64,000 nt of DNA from Hyphomicrobium sp. GTDB lineage: Bacteria > Pseudomonadota > Alphaproteobacteria > Rhizobiales > Hyphomicrobiaceae. Of this stretch, positions 24,629-34,648 are shown in pieces; position 1 is the first letter of the stretch, and each line of letters opens with the position of its first letter. The stretch lies in contig NZ_JAIELN010000002.1 of assembly GCF_019753045.1 (NCBI RefSeq), positions 372,001 to 436,000 on the forward strand, written 5' to 3'. A program made the translations under genes and the position numbers. Under the pieces are notes generated by a model. It had not been told where the DNA came from. It saw nothing but the letters and a program-made list of their open reading frames with translations, and searched no databases.

Positions 24629-25285
24629 ATGAAATCAGTTGCGTCAGTCGTTGTACCGGTTGTGGCCTTGCTCGCCGCTTATGGACCGCCGGCTTTTGCA
24701 GATCCCGCATTCGCGGCGGCCGAGCCGCAATCCGAAGACTCGACACCCCTGCCGTCATTCGTCCCGTCATCGGGCCAGGAAAAATATGCGTCGGCCTTGC
24801 ACGCTAATCGCGGCCAGGCTGTCGCCGCGCGCCAGGAAGCGGAAAAAAACAGCGCCCTCTTCGCCGGAATGACAACCGGTTCAATTTCGAAAAGCGACGA
24901 TGTTGCGCCGTCCAAGCCAAAGCCGTCCGAGCCTGATCCCGCGGTCGCCGATCCGGAAAAGCTTGCATCGCGGCCAATGACGGAAGCGCCATCCGGACGC
25001 TCGATCATGCTGGCGTCGAACCGGTCGGCCGAGGATACAACCGAAAAGAGCTCGGCTCCGCCGAAGGAGGCTCCCCCAACCGATCGTACAAAAGGCAATG
25101 GGAACACGCACCGCATTCCACAGAAAGCCCTCGCCAAAGCGACGCGAAACTCTCGAATGGCCGAACGCGAAGAACGCGAGACGGGCACGACCGCTTCAAT
25201 GGCGCTCGCAGCCGCAGGGCAAAAGGCCAGCGTCATCGATTTGCTGACCAACCCGGCGTTGTGGTGGCACTCAGGGCGCGAATAA
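24629..25285 (+). CDS. exported hypothetical protein
   Basis: 218 residues with a signal peptide (about 1-24, ending PAFADP). The mature part is Ser/Pro/Glu/Lys-rich and probably disordered: PEPDPAV-like linkers, a LFAGMTTGSIS segment near residue 76, and a short conserved-looking end (ASVIDLLTNPALWWHSGRE). GGAGTAAAGGGCGTCAGTT lies upstream of the ATG. The GMTTGSIS motif recurs in exported proteins of this order but I know no function. It converges with the RND permease gene; a short hairpin spans the stop codon. Confidence 0.6.
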   Translation: MKSVASVVVPVVALLAAYGPPAFADPAFAAAEPQSEDSTPLPSFVPSSGQEKYASALHANRGQAVAARQEAEKNSALFAGMTTGSISKSDDVAPSKPKPSEPDPAVADPEKLASRPMTEAPSGRSIMLASNRSAEDTTEKSSAPPKEAPPTDRTKGNGNTHRIPQKALAKATRNSRMAEREERETGTTASMALAAAGQKASVIDLLTNPALWWHSGRE

Positions 25286-25306
25286 AGCGCCCTGCCTCAG
25301 GCGACG

Positions 25307-28300
25307 TTATTTGGTCTTCGGTGCGATCATGGCAGGCTCCGCAGGCTTCTTCCGGGACCGGCGCCATTCTTCGAAGCGCTGAATGACGACGAAGAACGAG
25401 GGAACGAACAGCACCGCGAGACACGTCGAAGCGAGCATGCCGCTGAAAACGGTGATGCCGATCGATTTGCGCGCCGATGCCCCGGCGCCGGTCGCAAACA
25501 CCAGCGGCGCGACGCCCAGGATAAACGCGAACGACGTCATCAGGATCGGCCGGAACCGGGCCCGCGCCGCCTCCAGCGCGGAATCGAAGATCGGCTTGCC
25601 CTCGGCCCGCAATTCGCGCGCGACCTCAACGATCAGAATGGCGTTCTTCGCCGAAAGGGCAATCAGAAGCACGAGTCCGATCTGGACATAGAGGTTGTTA
25701 TCGACGCCGGCTGCGGTCAACACCAGCACTGGGCCGAGCAGCGATAACGGAACCGCCAGGATAACCGACATGGGCGCGTACCAGCTCTCGTACTGACCGG
25801 CGAGCACCAGATAGACGAGAAGCATTGCAAGCGCGAACACGTAATAGATTTGGCCGCCGACGAGCTTCTCCTGATAGGACAGCGCCGTCCACGAATAGCC
25901 GACGCCGGGCGGCAGCGTCTTCGCGGCAATCTCTTCCATGAGCGCGATGGTCTGCCCGGATGAAAAGCCCTTGGCCGGTACGCCGACGATAGCGGCCGAC
26001 GGATAGAGATTATAAAGGCTGATGAGCGAGGCCCCGATGTGGGGCGTAATCGTGAGAACCGTGCCGAGCGGGATCATGTCGCCGTTCTGGTTCCGCACCC
26101 TGAGAGCAAGAATATCGTCAGGCGACATTCGGAATGCAGCATCGCCCTGCACGTAGATCTGGAAGACGCGTCCGAACTTGTTGAATTGGTCGACGTAGCT
26201 AGAGCCGAGATAGCTCGCAAGCGTCGAGAACACTTGGTCGGTCGTCAGCAGAAGTGTCTGAACTTTCTCGCGGTCGATTGTAACCTTATATTGCGGAGCG
26301 GTCGCGCGGAAAGTGGTCGAAGCACGCGCGATGCTCGACTGAGTGCTGGCCGCGTGCACCATGGCGTTGACCGAGCTTTCGAGCTTCGCCAAATCGAAGC
26401 TGCTGTCGCGCAACTCGATCTGCATCGTAAAGCCGCCCGCATTGCCGATGCCCTGGATCGGCGGCGGCGGCACGACCAGAACGTGACCGTCCTGGATGTC
26501 AGCGAGCTTCTCGTTGAGAGTTTTATAGAGCGATGCCAAGTCCTGGCCCGGACCGCGCGCGCTCCAATCTTTCAGCATGATGTAGGCAACGCCGGCATTG
26601 GCGAGCGAAGCACTGTTGTCGAGAGCCGATATGCCGGCAATGGTAATGACGCGCTCGACGCCCGGCACCGCATTGGCGAGCTGTTCAACCTGCTCGAGCG
26701 ATTTCTGCGTTCGCCCGAGCGCCGCACCGTCGGGAAGCTGCACGGCGGCGATCAAATATCCTTGGTCCTCGATCGGCAGAAAGCCGGTCGGGACGCGCGA
26801 CATTCCGTATATAGCGCCACCGATGATTGCCAGCGCGATGAGAGACATCAATCCGCTGTGGCGGGCCATGCCGCCGATCAAGCCGGCGTAGCGGTCCTCC
26901 ATACGCTGATAGATGGCGTTGAAGCCGCGGTAGAAGAAGTTGCGGTTTTCGGGCGGCACGGGACGCCGAAGCCAAAGCGCGCATTGGGTGGGCTTCAGCG
27001 TTGCCGCGTTGATCGCGCTGATCAACGCTGTCGCGGCGATGACGAGAGCGAACTGCGCGTACATCTGCCCCGTGAGCCCCGGCAGGAAGGCGGATGGCAA
27101 AAACACCGCCATCAGCACCAGCGTTATGCCAATGATCGGGCCCATCAACGCGTTCATGGCGGCAATCGCGGCGTCGTTGCCGGACATGCCTTTCTCGATG
27201 TTGTGGGCAGCGCCCTCGACGACGACGATCGCATCGTCGACGACAATACCGATAGCGAGAACGATCGCGAACAACGTCGAGAGATTGACCGAAAAACCCA
27301 ACGCCGCCATGGCGGCGAAGGCACCGATGATCGTCACCGGCACCGTAGTGGCCGGAACCAGCATCGCGCGCCAATCCTGCAGGAACGCGAGGATGACGAT
27401 CAGCACCAGAAAACCAGCTTCGATCAGGGTCTTGTAAACTTCCGACACCGCCTGCTGCACGAAAACCGTGGTGTCGAACGGAATGGAGTAGGCGACGCCT
27501 TCCGGAAATTCTTTCGCGAGCGCCTTCATTTTCGTGCCGACTTCGGTGGCGACATCGAGTGCGTTCGCCCCGGGTGTCAGGAAAATCGCGAGGCCGGCAG
27601 CTTGGTTTCCGTTGAGTTTGAAAATCTGCGCGTAGGTCTGCGCGCCGAGTTCGACCCGGCCGACATCGCGCAACCGGGTCAAATCTCCGGCCGTACCCGT
27701 TTTGACGACGACATTCGCGAATTGCTCCGCATCTTCGAAGCGCCCGACAACGTCGACCGTGTATTGGAATGTCTGCGCGCCTGCTACAGGCGGCGCCCCG
27801 ATCTGTCCCGCCGTCACCTGTTGGCTCTGCTGCTGCAGCGCCTGGATCACGTCCTGCGCGTTGAGCCCGCGCGCCTGCATCTTTTCCGGATCGAGCCAGA
27901 TGCGCATCGCATATTGACCCGCCCCGAATACGTTGACGTTGCCGACCCCCGGCAACCGCGCGATTTCATCCTTCAGTCGGATCGTCGCGTAGTTGCTGAG
28001 ATAAAGGCTATCAAATCGATTGTCGGGGGAAGTCAGCGTGACGATCTGCAAAATCGCCGTCGACTTCTTCTGAACGACGACGCCCTGCACTTGTACGGAT
28101 TGCGGCAGTGACGCCATCGCAGCCGAGACGCGGTTCTGCACGAGAACTTGCGCCGCGTTGAGATCGGTGCCGATGTCGAACGTGACGGTCAGCGAGTAGC
28201 TGCCGTCCGACGCCGCGTAGGACTGCATGTAGAGCATCCGCTCCACACCGTTCACCTGCTGTTCGATAGGCAACGCAACCGTATCGATCACCGTACGGGC

Positions 28301-28462
28301 ACTCGCGCCTGGATAGCGCGTCGTCACCTGCACCGTCGGCGGAACGACGTCCGGGTATTGGGAAACGGGGAGCCGAAGTAATGAAACGAGGCCGATAACC
28401 ACGAACAGAAGCGCGATGACGTTCGCGAGAACCGGACGCTCGATGAAGAATTTCGAGATCAT
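25307..28462 (-). CDS. RND efflux permease (HAE1/AcrB type)
   Basis: 1051 residues with the RND layout of 12 membrane segments and two large periplasmic loops. The N-terminus ISKFFIERPVLANVIALLFV, the early PVSQYPDVVPPTVQVTTRYP and the TM4 motif AIGIVVDDAIVVVEG with paired aspartates are hallmarks of the hydrophobe/amphiphile (HAE1) subfamily, which exports drugs and solvents with proton uptake. The start overlaps the adaptor stop by 4 nt (ATGA), so the two genes are one operon. No outer-membrane factor gene is present, so it must use a TolC-like protein encoded elsewhere. Confidence 0.95.
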   Translation of the reverse strand: MISKFFIERPVLANVIALLFVVIGLVSLLRLPVSQYPDVVPPTVQVTTRYPGASARTVIDTVALPIEQQVNGVERMLYMQSYAASDGSYSLTVTFDIGTDLNAAQVLVQNRVSAAMASLPQSVQVQGVVVQKKSTAILQIVTLTSPDNRFDSLYLSNYATIRLKDEIARLPGVGNVNVFGAGQYAMRIWLDPEKMQARGLNAQDVIQALQQQSQQVTAGQIGAPPVAGAQTFQYTVDVVGRFEDAEQFANVVVKTGTAGDLTRLRDVGRVELGAQTYAQIFKLNGNQAAGLAIFLTPGANALDVATEVGTKMKALAKEFPEGVAYSIPFDTTVFVQQAVSEVYKTLIEAGFLVLIVILAFLQDWRAMLVPATTVPVTIIGAFAAMAALGFSVNLSTLFAIVLAIGIVVDDAIVVVEGAAHNIEKGMSGNDAAIAAMNALMGPIIGITLVLMAVFLPSAFLPGLTGQMYAQFALVIAATALISAINAATLKPTQCALWLRRPVPPENRNFFYRGFNAIYQRMEDRYAGLIGGMARHSGLMSLIALAIIGGAIYGMSRVPTGFLPIEDQGYLIAAVQLPDGAALGRTQKSLEQVEQLANAVPGVERVITIAGISALDNSASLANAGVAYIMLKDWSARGPGQDLASLYKTLNEKLADIQDGHVLVVPPPPIQGIGNAGGFTMQIELRDSSFDLAKLESSVNAMVHAASTQSSIARASTTFRATAPQYKVTIDREKVQTLLLTTDQVFSTLASYLGSSYVDQFNKFGRVFQIYVQGDAAFRMSPDDILALRVRNQNGDMIPLGTVLTITPHIGASLISLYNLYPSAAIVGVPAKGFSSGQTIALMEEIAAKTLPPGVGYSWTALSYQEKLVGGQIYYVFALAMLLVYLVLAGQYESWYAPMSVILAVPLSLLGPVLVLTAAGVDNNLYVQIGLVLLIALSAKNAILIVEVARELRAEGKPIFDSALEAARARFRPILMTSFAFILGVAPLVFATGAGASARKSIGITVFSGMLASTCLAVLFVPSFFVVIQRFEEWRRSRKKPAEPAMIAPKTK

Positions 28463-29658
28463 GGGGCGCCATCCGCTTTCGGCTCGGCTTCGGGCTTGGC
28501 GATAGTCTTCAGCTCGGGCTCGATCTTCTGGCCCGGGACGACCGTCATCAACCCCGATATGATGACGCGATCATCCGGAGTGATGCCCTTCTCGATGACG
28601 CGCAGATCGCCGACCTGCTGTCCGAGCTCGACTTTGCGCGGCTCGATCACGTCGTCTTTGTTGACGATGAGCACGTAGCGGCCGCTCTGATCGCTGCCGA
28701 TCACGCGGTCCGGAATGAGAAGCGAGCCCGGCTGTTTCGCTCTGGGAACGCGAACGCGAACAAAATAGCCAGGAAGCAGCGCGCGATCCTTGTTCGGCAA
28801 TACGCCACGCACGGCAAGCGTTCCCGTCGCGGCCGTGATACTCGGCGCGACGTAGTCGAGCGTGCCTTGATGCGGATATCCATTCTCGCTCTGAAGGCCG
28901 ATTTCAACGGGAATTTTCTTGAGTTCCTCGTTGGTTATGCCCCGCGCCTTCATCTCGGAGCGGATCTCCTGAACGTCGACCTCGCTGATGGAAAAATTGA
29001 CGTAAATCGGCTCGAGTTGGACGATGGTCGCGAGTGTCGTCGGGCTGCCCGCGCCGACGAGTTGGCCCAACGAGACTTCGCGGGATGTCACGATGCCGTC
29101 GAATGGCGCGCGAACTTCCGTATAGCTGAGATTGAGCTTTGCCTGATCGATATCGACCTGTGATTGCTGCTGCTTCGCGACCGCTGCGGCTTTATTTGCA
29201 GTCGCCGTGTCGAGCGTGGCTTGGCTGGCGATATTCTTGGCGGCGAGATCCAGCTGGCGATTGTAATCGGCCGTAGTCTGCGTTGTGGTCGCGGTCGCAC
29301 TCGCAAGTCCCGCCTCGGCCTGCTGAAGCGCAAGCTGATAGGGTTGTTGCTCGATCACGAACAGCACCTGACCGGTCTTTACGAAGTCGCCGTCCTGATA
29401 CTTGATCGCTTCGACGAAACCCTGAACGCGGGCGACCAGCGTCGTGCTGTTGACCGCCGCAGTGCTGCCGGTGGTGGTCAGATAGCGCGTCACCGATTCC
29501 TTCAATGGCAGCGCCACATCGATTTTCGGGGGAGGCGGTGGAACGAACGTATTCTTATCGCCGCACGCTGAAAGCGCGAGTGTTGAAGCAACGAAGCACG
29601 CCACGGTCCCGCGCCATCCCCGGCCGAAGCCCGGCGAACGTGAGATGGCTTGTGTCAT
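28459..29658 (-). CDS. RND efflux periplasmic adaptor lipoprotein (HlyD/AcrA type)
   Basis: 399 residues from ATG 29658 (the frame is open to 29712). A lipoprotein signal with lipobox LSAC leads to a Pro-rich spacer, then the lipoyl/barrel-sandwich halves (VEAIKYQDGDFVKTGQVLFVI and SYTEVRAPFDGIVTSREVSL), an alpha-hairpin rich in Ala/Gln between them, and the beta-barrel and membrane-proximal domains. It links the permease to an outer-membrane channel. It is the first gene of the operon; its promoter should lie in the 490-nt gap shared with the second RND system. Confidence 0.93.
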   Translation of the reverse strand: MTQAISRSPGFGRGWRGTVACFVASTLALSACGDKNTFVPPPPPKIDVALPLKESVTRYLTTTGSTAAVNSTTLVARVQGFVEAIKYQDGDFVKTGQVLFVIEQQPYQLALQQAEAGLASATATTTQTTADYNRQLDLAAKNIASQATLDTATANKAAAVAKQQQSQVDIDQAKLNLSYTEVRAPFDGIVTSREVSLGQLVGAGSPTTLATIVQLEPIYVNFSISEVDVQEIRSEMKARGITNEELKKIPVEIGLQSENGYPHQGTLDYVAPSITAATGTLAVRGVLPNKDRALLPGYFVRVRVPRAKQPGSLLIPDRVIGSDQSGRYVLIVNKDDVIEPRKVELGQQVGDLRVIEKGITPDDRVIISGLMTVVPGQKIEPELKTIAKPEAEPKADGAP

Positions 29659-30150
29659 GCAACTGCGCCCGGACGATCGCAGTACGGATTCGTCACCCAT
29701 AGTGAAACCCACAATGTTAGAAGAAATTGGATAAAGGCGGTGCGATGACGTTAGGTCATTTGGCTCAGCCCGTATAGATCTCGATGATCGTAATTATAGG
29801 TTGCTGTACAACTTCGGGAGCCGCAGGTTTTCGATTAAAATGATGCCTTGCAACATGAGTTAGCGCTGGGCGACGTCTCCGCTTGGCAGCACATCTACCT
29901 CACTGATCTTTGTCTCCTTTGGCCCTGCGCTTGGGCGATCCCGCTTATCCTTGAAGTCCACATCGCTGATCGCCCTGTCTGCCGTTGATCGGCGACTTTT
30001 GGCGGGAGCGAATTGCTTTGGTTTCGCTGGAATTCACGCCCTCACAAATACCGCTAGTCTGGGCCGGATCTTTGGAGCATTCTATCCCGAAAACGTGCGG
30101 ATTTTTTCCCGATATTCGCGGGGGTTAATCCGGGCACGACGGAGGCGAGC
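29659..30150. other. 492-nt divergent region between two RND operons
   Basis: Holds the promoters of both efflux operons. No adjacent regulator gene exists and I found no long inverted repeat. The stretch around 29700-29860 is markedly more AT-rich than its surroundings. Confidence 0.4.
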
Positions 30151-31173
30151 TTGCAGGTCCCCGCAATAATAAGAACATTACTAATGGTAGGCAGCGTCGC
30201 CATTCTTGCCGGCTGCAACGCACCGCATTCCGAAGAGGCCGAAGAACGAAACAACGTACCCGACGTTGTTCCCCCTCCCGTGCACACGATCGTTCTCGCC
30301 GCGTCGAACGAACCTGTGAAGCTCGAGGGTATCGCGACGGTGCTCAATCCAGATGCGCTCCTGCAACTCGACGCGGACATCCGCTCTGCGACGGTCGCGG
30401 CCAACTTCAGTCATGGACAGCTCGAGCGCTTCAAAGCGTCGACCATGCTGTCGAGGCAGACACTCGAAAACGCCGTCCGTCAGGAAGGTATCGACGCGTC
30501 CCAGCTGAAGCTGTTGCTGACGCGCCTTCAACAATCTTGGGGCGATAAGGCCCCGTTTCTGAACGCCGACGCCCGCCAGACATTGATGGCCGATATTGCG
30601 AATGGCTCGCGCGCGGTGCTTCGTCTCGATTTCTCCGACATGGCGGCGGACCTGCCCCGGAATGTTCGCGTCGTTCCCCTTCGCGGAGGCTCGGAAACGA
30701 AGGTCGATGTTCTGTGGGCCGCGCCCTCGGGAAATCTCGCGATGCCGGGAGTGTCTTTCTTCGGCTTGATCAACGCGGGCCCTGGTCTTCGCGCCGGCGA
30801 CCGGGCGCGTGTCATCGCCGACAGTCCGGAGAGACTGAACGGCGTCGTCATTCCGAGTTCTGCTCTGGTCGTCTTCGGCGGCAAATCCTGGTGCTATGTC
30901 GAAACGGAACCGAGCAAATACGAACGCAAGCTCGTGTCGTTGGAAGCGCCGGTTGACGATGGATTTTTCGTAGAAAGTGGCTTCGACCCCGGCACGCGCG
31001 TCGTGGTGAAGGGCGCGTCCGTTCTGCTCGCACGTGAAGCGGCGCCCGGAAGCTTCGATGACGACGATGATGATGGTCCCGGGCCCCAGGCACCTGCAAC
31101 AGCGGGGACGGCAAAGCCCGCTGCCTCGTCCGTGGCGCAAGGCCATTCCGCACCAACAAATGATCCGGACTAA
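30151..31173 (+). CDS. RND efflux adaptor-like lipoprotein
   Basis: 340 residues starting at TTG 30151, chosen for the GGAGGCGAGC directly in front. The lipobox is LAGC. The middle has a coiled-coil hairpin (QLERFKASTMLSRQTLENAV), a barrel segment around LPRNVRVVPLRGGSETKVDV, and GDRARVIADSPERLNGVVIP followed by GFDPGTRVVVKG, typical of the last domains of efflux adaptors. The lipoyl halves are much less clear than in the other adaptor, and the C-terminus carries FDDDDDDGPGPQ, an acidic run. It sits 6 nt before the RND permease. Confidence 0.75.
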   Translation: MQVPAIIRTLLMVGSVAILAGCNAPHSEEAEERNNVPDVVPPPVHTIVLAASNEPVKLEGIATVLNPDALLQLDADIRSATVAANFSHGQLERFKASTMLSRQTLENAVRQEGIDASQLKLLLTRLQQSWGDKAPFLNADARQTLMADIANGSRAVLRLDFSDMAADLPRNVRVVPLRGGSETKVDVLWAAPSGNLAMPGVSFFGLINAGPGLRAGDRARVIADSPERLNGVVIPSSALVVFGGKSWCYVETEPSKYERKLVSLEAPVDDGFFVESGFDPGTRVVVKGASVLLAREAAPGSFDDDDDDGPGPQAPATAGTAKPAASSVAQGHSAPTNDPD

Positions 31174-31179
31174 GCCGGC

Positions 31180-34100
31180 ATGAACGCGCTCATCCGCTGG
31201 TCGATCCGCTATCGTGGTTTCGTCGCACTGCTTTCCGTCGTATGGTTCATCGCCGGAAGCATTCTCGCGCTGCGGGCGCCGCTCGACGTTTTCCCCGAGT
31301 TCGTACCACCGCAAGTCACGATCCAGACCGAGACGCCCGGCCTCGCGCCTGAGCAGGTCGAGCAGATCGTCACCCGCCCAATCGAGGCGGCGATCGTCGG
31401 TGGACCAGGCATAGATACGGTTCGATCGGAATCCATCTACGGCCTGTCGGTCGTGCTCGTCACATTTGAAGAGGGCGCCGACGCCACCGCTGCGAGGCAA
31501 GGCATCGCAGAACGTCTGACGACGCTCAATGGCAAATTGCCGACGGGCATTGGGCCGCCGAAGCTGACACCATTGACGTCGAGCACGATGGATGTGCTGA
31601 AGCTCGGCCTCGTTTCCGATCAGGTCGATCCCTATACACTCCGCGATATCGCCGATTGGACCGTCAAGCCGCGCTTGCTTGCCGTGCCGGGAATTGCGCG
31701 CGTCACAGTGTACGGGGGGGCGATCAGACAGGTTCAGATTCAGCCTGACCTCGAGCGGATCGCCGCGCTCGGCCTGACTGTAACCGATGTCATGGACGCG
31801 GCCAGCGCAGCCATCGCGCTTCGCGGTGGTGGTGTCGTCGAAACGTCGTCCCAACGGATCACCATCGCAACGCCGCCACCGGCGCCCGATCCGCGCACGA
31901 TATCCCAAGCCGTCGTCACGATGCAGAACAACCGGCCGGTCCGCCTGGCCGATGTCGCGACGGTGACGATCGGCCCCGCACCGAAAATCGGCGACGCGAC
32001 GATCATGGGGCAGCCCGGCGTCTTGATCACGGTCTCCGGGCAGTTCGGCGCGAATACTCTCGAAGCCACCAACGCGACCGAGGCCGCGCTTGCAGAGTTG
32101 ACGCCGGCACTCGAGCGGCGCGGCGTAACGATATATCCGGCACTGCACCGCCCGGCATCGTTCGTCGTTCGCGCGTTGAAAAATCTCGAGACCGCTCTGA
32201 CCCTCGGATCGGCTTTGATCTTGTTCGTGCTCTACGCCTTTCTCAGAAGCGTACGCGCGTCGCTGATCTCGTTTCTCGCAATCCCATTGTCGCTGCTCGC
32301 CGCTGTGGTCGTGTTGAGCGAATTCGGCCAATCGTTGAACACTATGACGCTCGGCGGCTTCGCGCTCGCGCTCGGCGTTCTCGTCGATGACGCAATCATC
32401 GATATCGAGAATATCGCGAGACGCTTGCGCCTCGCGGGACCTGGCGCCGACCGGCTGAGTATCATCGAGGATGCGTCCATCGAAATTCGCGGTTCCATGC
32501 TTTACGGCACGCTCGCGGTGATTTTTGCATTCTTCCCGGTGCTCTTTGCGGGTGGCGTGCAGGGCCGGTTCATCGGGCCGATGGCGTTGACGTTCGTCAT
32601 CGCGGTGCTCGCCTCGATGCTCGTCGCGCTGACCGTCACGCCCGCGTTGTGCGCGTTGCTTCTGACGAAGACCGAGGACACGAAGGAATCGCCGCTCCTG
32701 AAAAGTCTCAAAGCCGCTCAGCGGTGGGTCTTGGCGCGCGTCCAACGGGCTTGGGGCACGACGGTTCTTCTGCTGACGGCAAGCGCGCTGGCGGCCGCCG
32801 CGGCCGTGCCCTTCCTTCACAGCGAGCTCATCCCGCAGTTCCGCGAAGGCCATTTCGTGCTGCAGATGTCGATGGCGTCTCCCGGTACGTCGACGGATGA
32901 CGTCGTGGCTGTCGGCGAGCGCGTCACGGCGGCACTGCTGAAGCTACCGTTCGTTGACACCGTCGGCCATCAGATCGGCCGCGCCGAAGCGGGCGAAGAT
33001 ACCTGGAGCGTCGACAAGAGCGAATTTCACATCGAGCTGAAACCGGTACACGATAAAAGCGAGGAAGAAGCCCAGAGCATCATTCGCGACACGCTTCGCG
33101 GCTTCCCGGAGGTCAGAAGCGAGACATTGACGTTCCTAGGCGATCGCATCAGCGAAAGCCTGAGCGGGGAAACGGCTCAAGTCGTCATTAGCTCTCTCGG
33201 AACCGATCTCGCGTCGCTCGAAAGCGCGGCGGCCGCAATCCAGAAAGCCGTTGCGGATGTTCCAGGCGTCACCGATCTTAGAATGCCGAGAAGCGCGATG
33301 GTGCCGACGCTGTCGGTCAAGCTCGATCCGGTCGCGCTCGCAAGCTACGGCCTTTCCGCGCGTGACGCTCTCGATACTATACAGACCGCATTCGCCGGAA
33401 CGACCGTCGGCCAGACGTACGATGGCGCGCGCACCGTAGACGTCGTCGTCATTCTGTCGCCCGACGACCGCAACCGCATAAGCGAACTCAGCAAGCTGAT
33501 GGTCGGCAACGCCACGACCCGAACGCCTTTGAAGAACGTCGCAACAATCGAGATCACGGAAGGCCGGTCGAACATTCAGCACGACGGCGGTCAACGTCGC
33601 GTCGCCGTCACCTTCAACGGCGCGAAGGGCCATTCCCTTCGCGAGATCGTCGCCGAAGCGCGTCAGCGCGTCGAAGCGCTTCAATTGCCTAAGGACGTTT
33701 ACGTCGCGTTCGCGGGACAGGCCGAGGCGGAGCGCCAGGGCCAAATCCGCCTCGCCGGTCTAACCGCCATGAGCACTGCGCTCATCATCGCGGCGCTGAC
33801 GATGGCGTTCCGTCGTCGGGGGCTCGCGGCGTTGGTGCTGATCAATTTGCCGTTCTGTCTGATCGGCAGCATCGCGGCGATTGTCGTGAGCGGCATTGGC
33901 ATGACGCTCGGAAGTCTCGTGGGCCTGATTACCGTTTTCGGCATCGGCGCGCGCAACTCCGTCATGATGCTCGCGCACGTCGAGCATGTGGCGGACGTGG
34001 AAGGGAAGGGCTGGAATCCCGAAACCATCCGCCTCGCGGCGTCCGAGCGCATGGCACCGGTCTTCATGACGGCGCTGATGGCGGCGCTCGGGCTTGTGCC

Positions 34101-34320
34101 TCTAGCTTTGGGCCTTGGTCGGCCGGGACACGAAATCGAAGCGCCGATGGCGATCACCGTGCTCGGCGGCCTGACGACGGCGACGCTGCTTAATCTCGGT
34201 GTTTTGCCGGAAGCACTTATTCGGTTTGGCCGCCTGCTCCGAATTTCGGGCGCCGCGCCGAAGGCACAAACAGCCGAACCGAAATTGGAGCCGGCCGCTA
34301 AAGCCGCCGCGGCCGAATAA
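31180..34320 (+). CDS. RND efflux permease (CzcA/CusA-like group)
   Basis: 1046 residues. The N-terminus NALIRWSIRYRGFVALLSVV, APLDVFPEFVPPQVTIQTET and PGLAPEQVEQIVTRPIEAAI match the heavy-metal-efflux branch of the RND family, unlike the neighbouring HAE1 pump. TM4 reads LALGVLVDDAIIDIENIARR, a D-D variant; classic metal pumps have a D-G pair, so the substrate may not be a metal. The C-terminal TM block contains GLITVFGIGARNSVMMLAHV. Together with the adaptor 6 nt upstream it forms a pump lacking its outer-membrane factor. Confidence 0.9.
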   Translation: MNALIRWSIRYRGFVALLSVVWFIAGSILALRAPLDVFPEFVPPQVTIQTETPGLAPEQVEQIVTRPIEAAIVGGPGIDTVRSESIYGLSVVLVTFEEGADATAARQGIAERLTTLNGKLPTGIGPPKLTPLTSSTMDVLKLGLVSDQVDPYTLRDIADWTVKPRLLAVPGIARVTVYGGAIRQVQIQPDLERIAALGLTVTDVMDAASAAIALRGGGVVETSSQRITIATPPPAPDPRTISQAVVTMQNNRPVRLADVATVTIGPAPKIGDATIMGQPGVLITVSGQFGANTLEATNATEAALAELTPALERRGVTIYPALHRPASFVVRALKNLETALTLGSALILFVLYAFLRSVRASLISFLAIPLSLLAAVVVLSEFGQSLNTMTLGGFALALGVLVDDAIIDIENIARRLRLAGPGADRLSIIEDASIEIRGSMLYGTLAVIFAFFPVLFAGGVQGRFIGPMALTFVIAVLASMLVALTVTPALCALLLTKTEDTKESPLLKSLKAAQRWVLARVQRAWGTTVLLLTASALAAAAAVPFLHSELIPQFREGHFVLQMSMASPGTSTDDVVAVGERVTAALLKLPFVDTVGHQIGRAEAGEDTWSVDKSEFHIELKPVHDKSEEEAQSIIRDTLRGFPEVRSETLTFLGDRISESLSGETAQVVISSLGTDLASLESAAAAIQKAVADVPGVTDLRMPRSAMVPTLSVKLDPVALASYGLSARDALDTIQTAFAGTTVGQTYDGARTVDVVVILSPDDRNRISELSKLMVGNATTRTPLKNVATIEITEGRSNIQHDGGQRRVAVTFNGAKGHSLREIVAEARQRVEALQLPKDVYVAFAGQAEAERQGQIRLAGLTAMSTALIIAALTMAFRRRGLAALVLINLPFCLIGSIAAIVVSGIGMTLGSLVGLITVFGIGARNSVMMLAHVEHVADVEGKGWNPETIRLAASERMAPVFMTALMAALGLVPLALGLGRPGHEIEAPMAITVLGGLTTATLLNLGVLPEALIRFGRLLRISGAAPKAQTAEPKLEPAAKAAAAE

Positions 34321-34331
34321 ATTCTTGTCGC

Positions 34332-34545
34332 TCAAAGCGGGAGTTTGAACCGATCGACCACGTAGATGGTCAGCTGTTTTGGGGTCATGTTCGCCCGCTC
34401 TCATGAAGCCAGTCACCAAAAAGGCGATGCGCTCGCGACTCGCGGTGTCGGTCTCTTTGATGGCAAGTTCACTGCAAGCGAGGTCCATCGCCTGCTGCAT
34501 GATATCGAGGTGTTCGCTGTCTATGACCCCACGGGGAAACGGCAT
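34332..34545 (-). pseudogene. frameshifted small conserved protein gene
   Basis: From ATG 34545 (GAGGG eight bases upstream) the frame reads PFPRGVIDSEHLDIMQQAMD, then LACSELAIKETDTASRERIA and MRAGEHDP, a plausible small helical protein. At CCCCAAAA (minus strand, 34384-34377) the frame runs on into the antisense of the RND gene. A shift of one base there instead gives KQLTIYVVDRFKLPL and a stop at 34334-34332, ending in the intergenic space as expected of a ~70-residue protein. This indicates a single-base indel in a homopolymer, or a sequencing error. GGAAC-N17-CGTC lies upstream at 34604-34579. Confidence 0.5.
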
Positions 34546-34648
34546 CTCGGCCCTCGCCATCGACCAACCTTGCGGCAAGACGCCGAAGATCGTTGAATGG
34601 TTCCCGCGTCGCTCGGGAAGCGGCCCGGCCGTGGCCAAAAAGTTCCAT

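Noticed and set aside
26039-28111. A 690-codon plus-strand frame
   Set aside because: It is antisense to the HAE1 RND permease gene; the product is Arg/His/Asp-rich with no domain, as expected from the mirror frame of a GC-rich gene.
30181-32853. An 890-codon minus-strand frame
   Set aside because: Antisense to the adaptor and CzcA-like permease genes; composition is that of a shadow frame and no motif is present.
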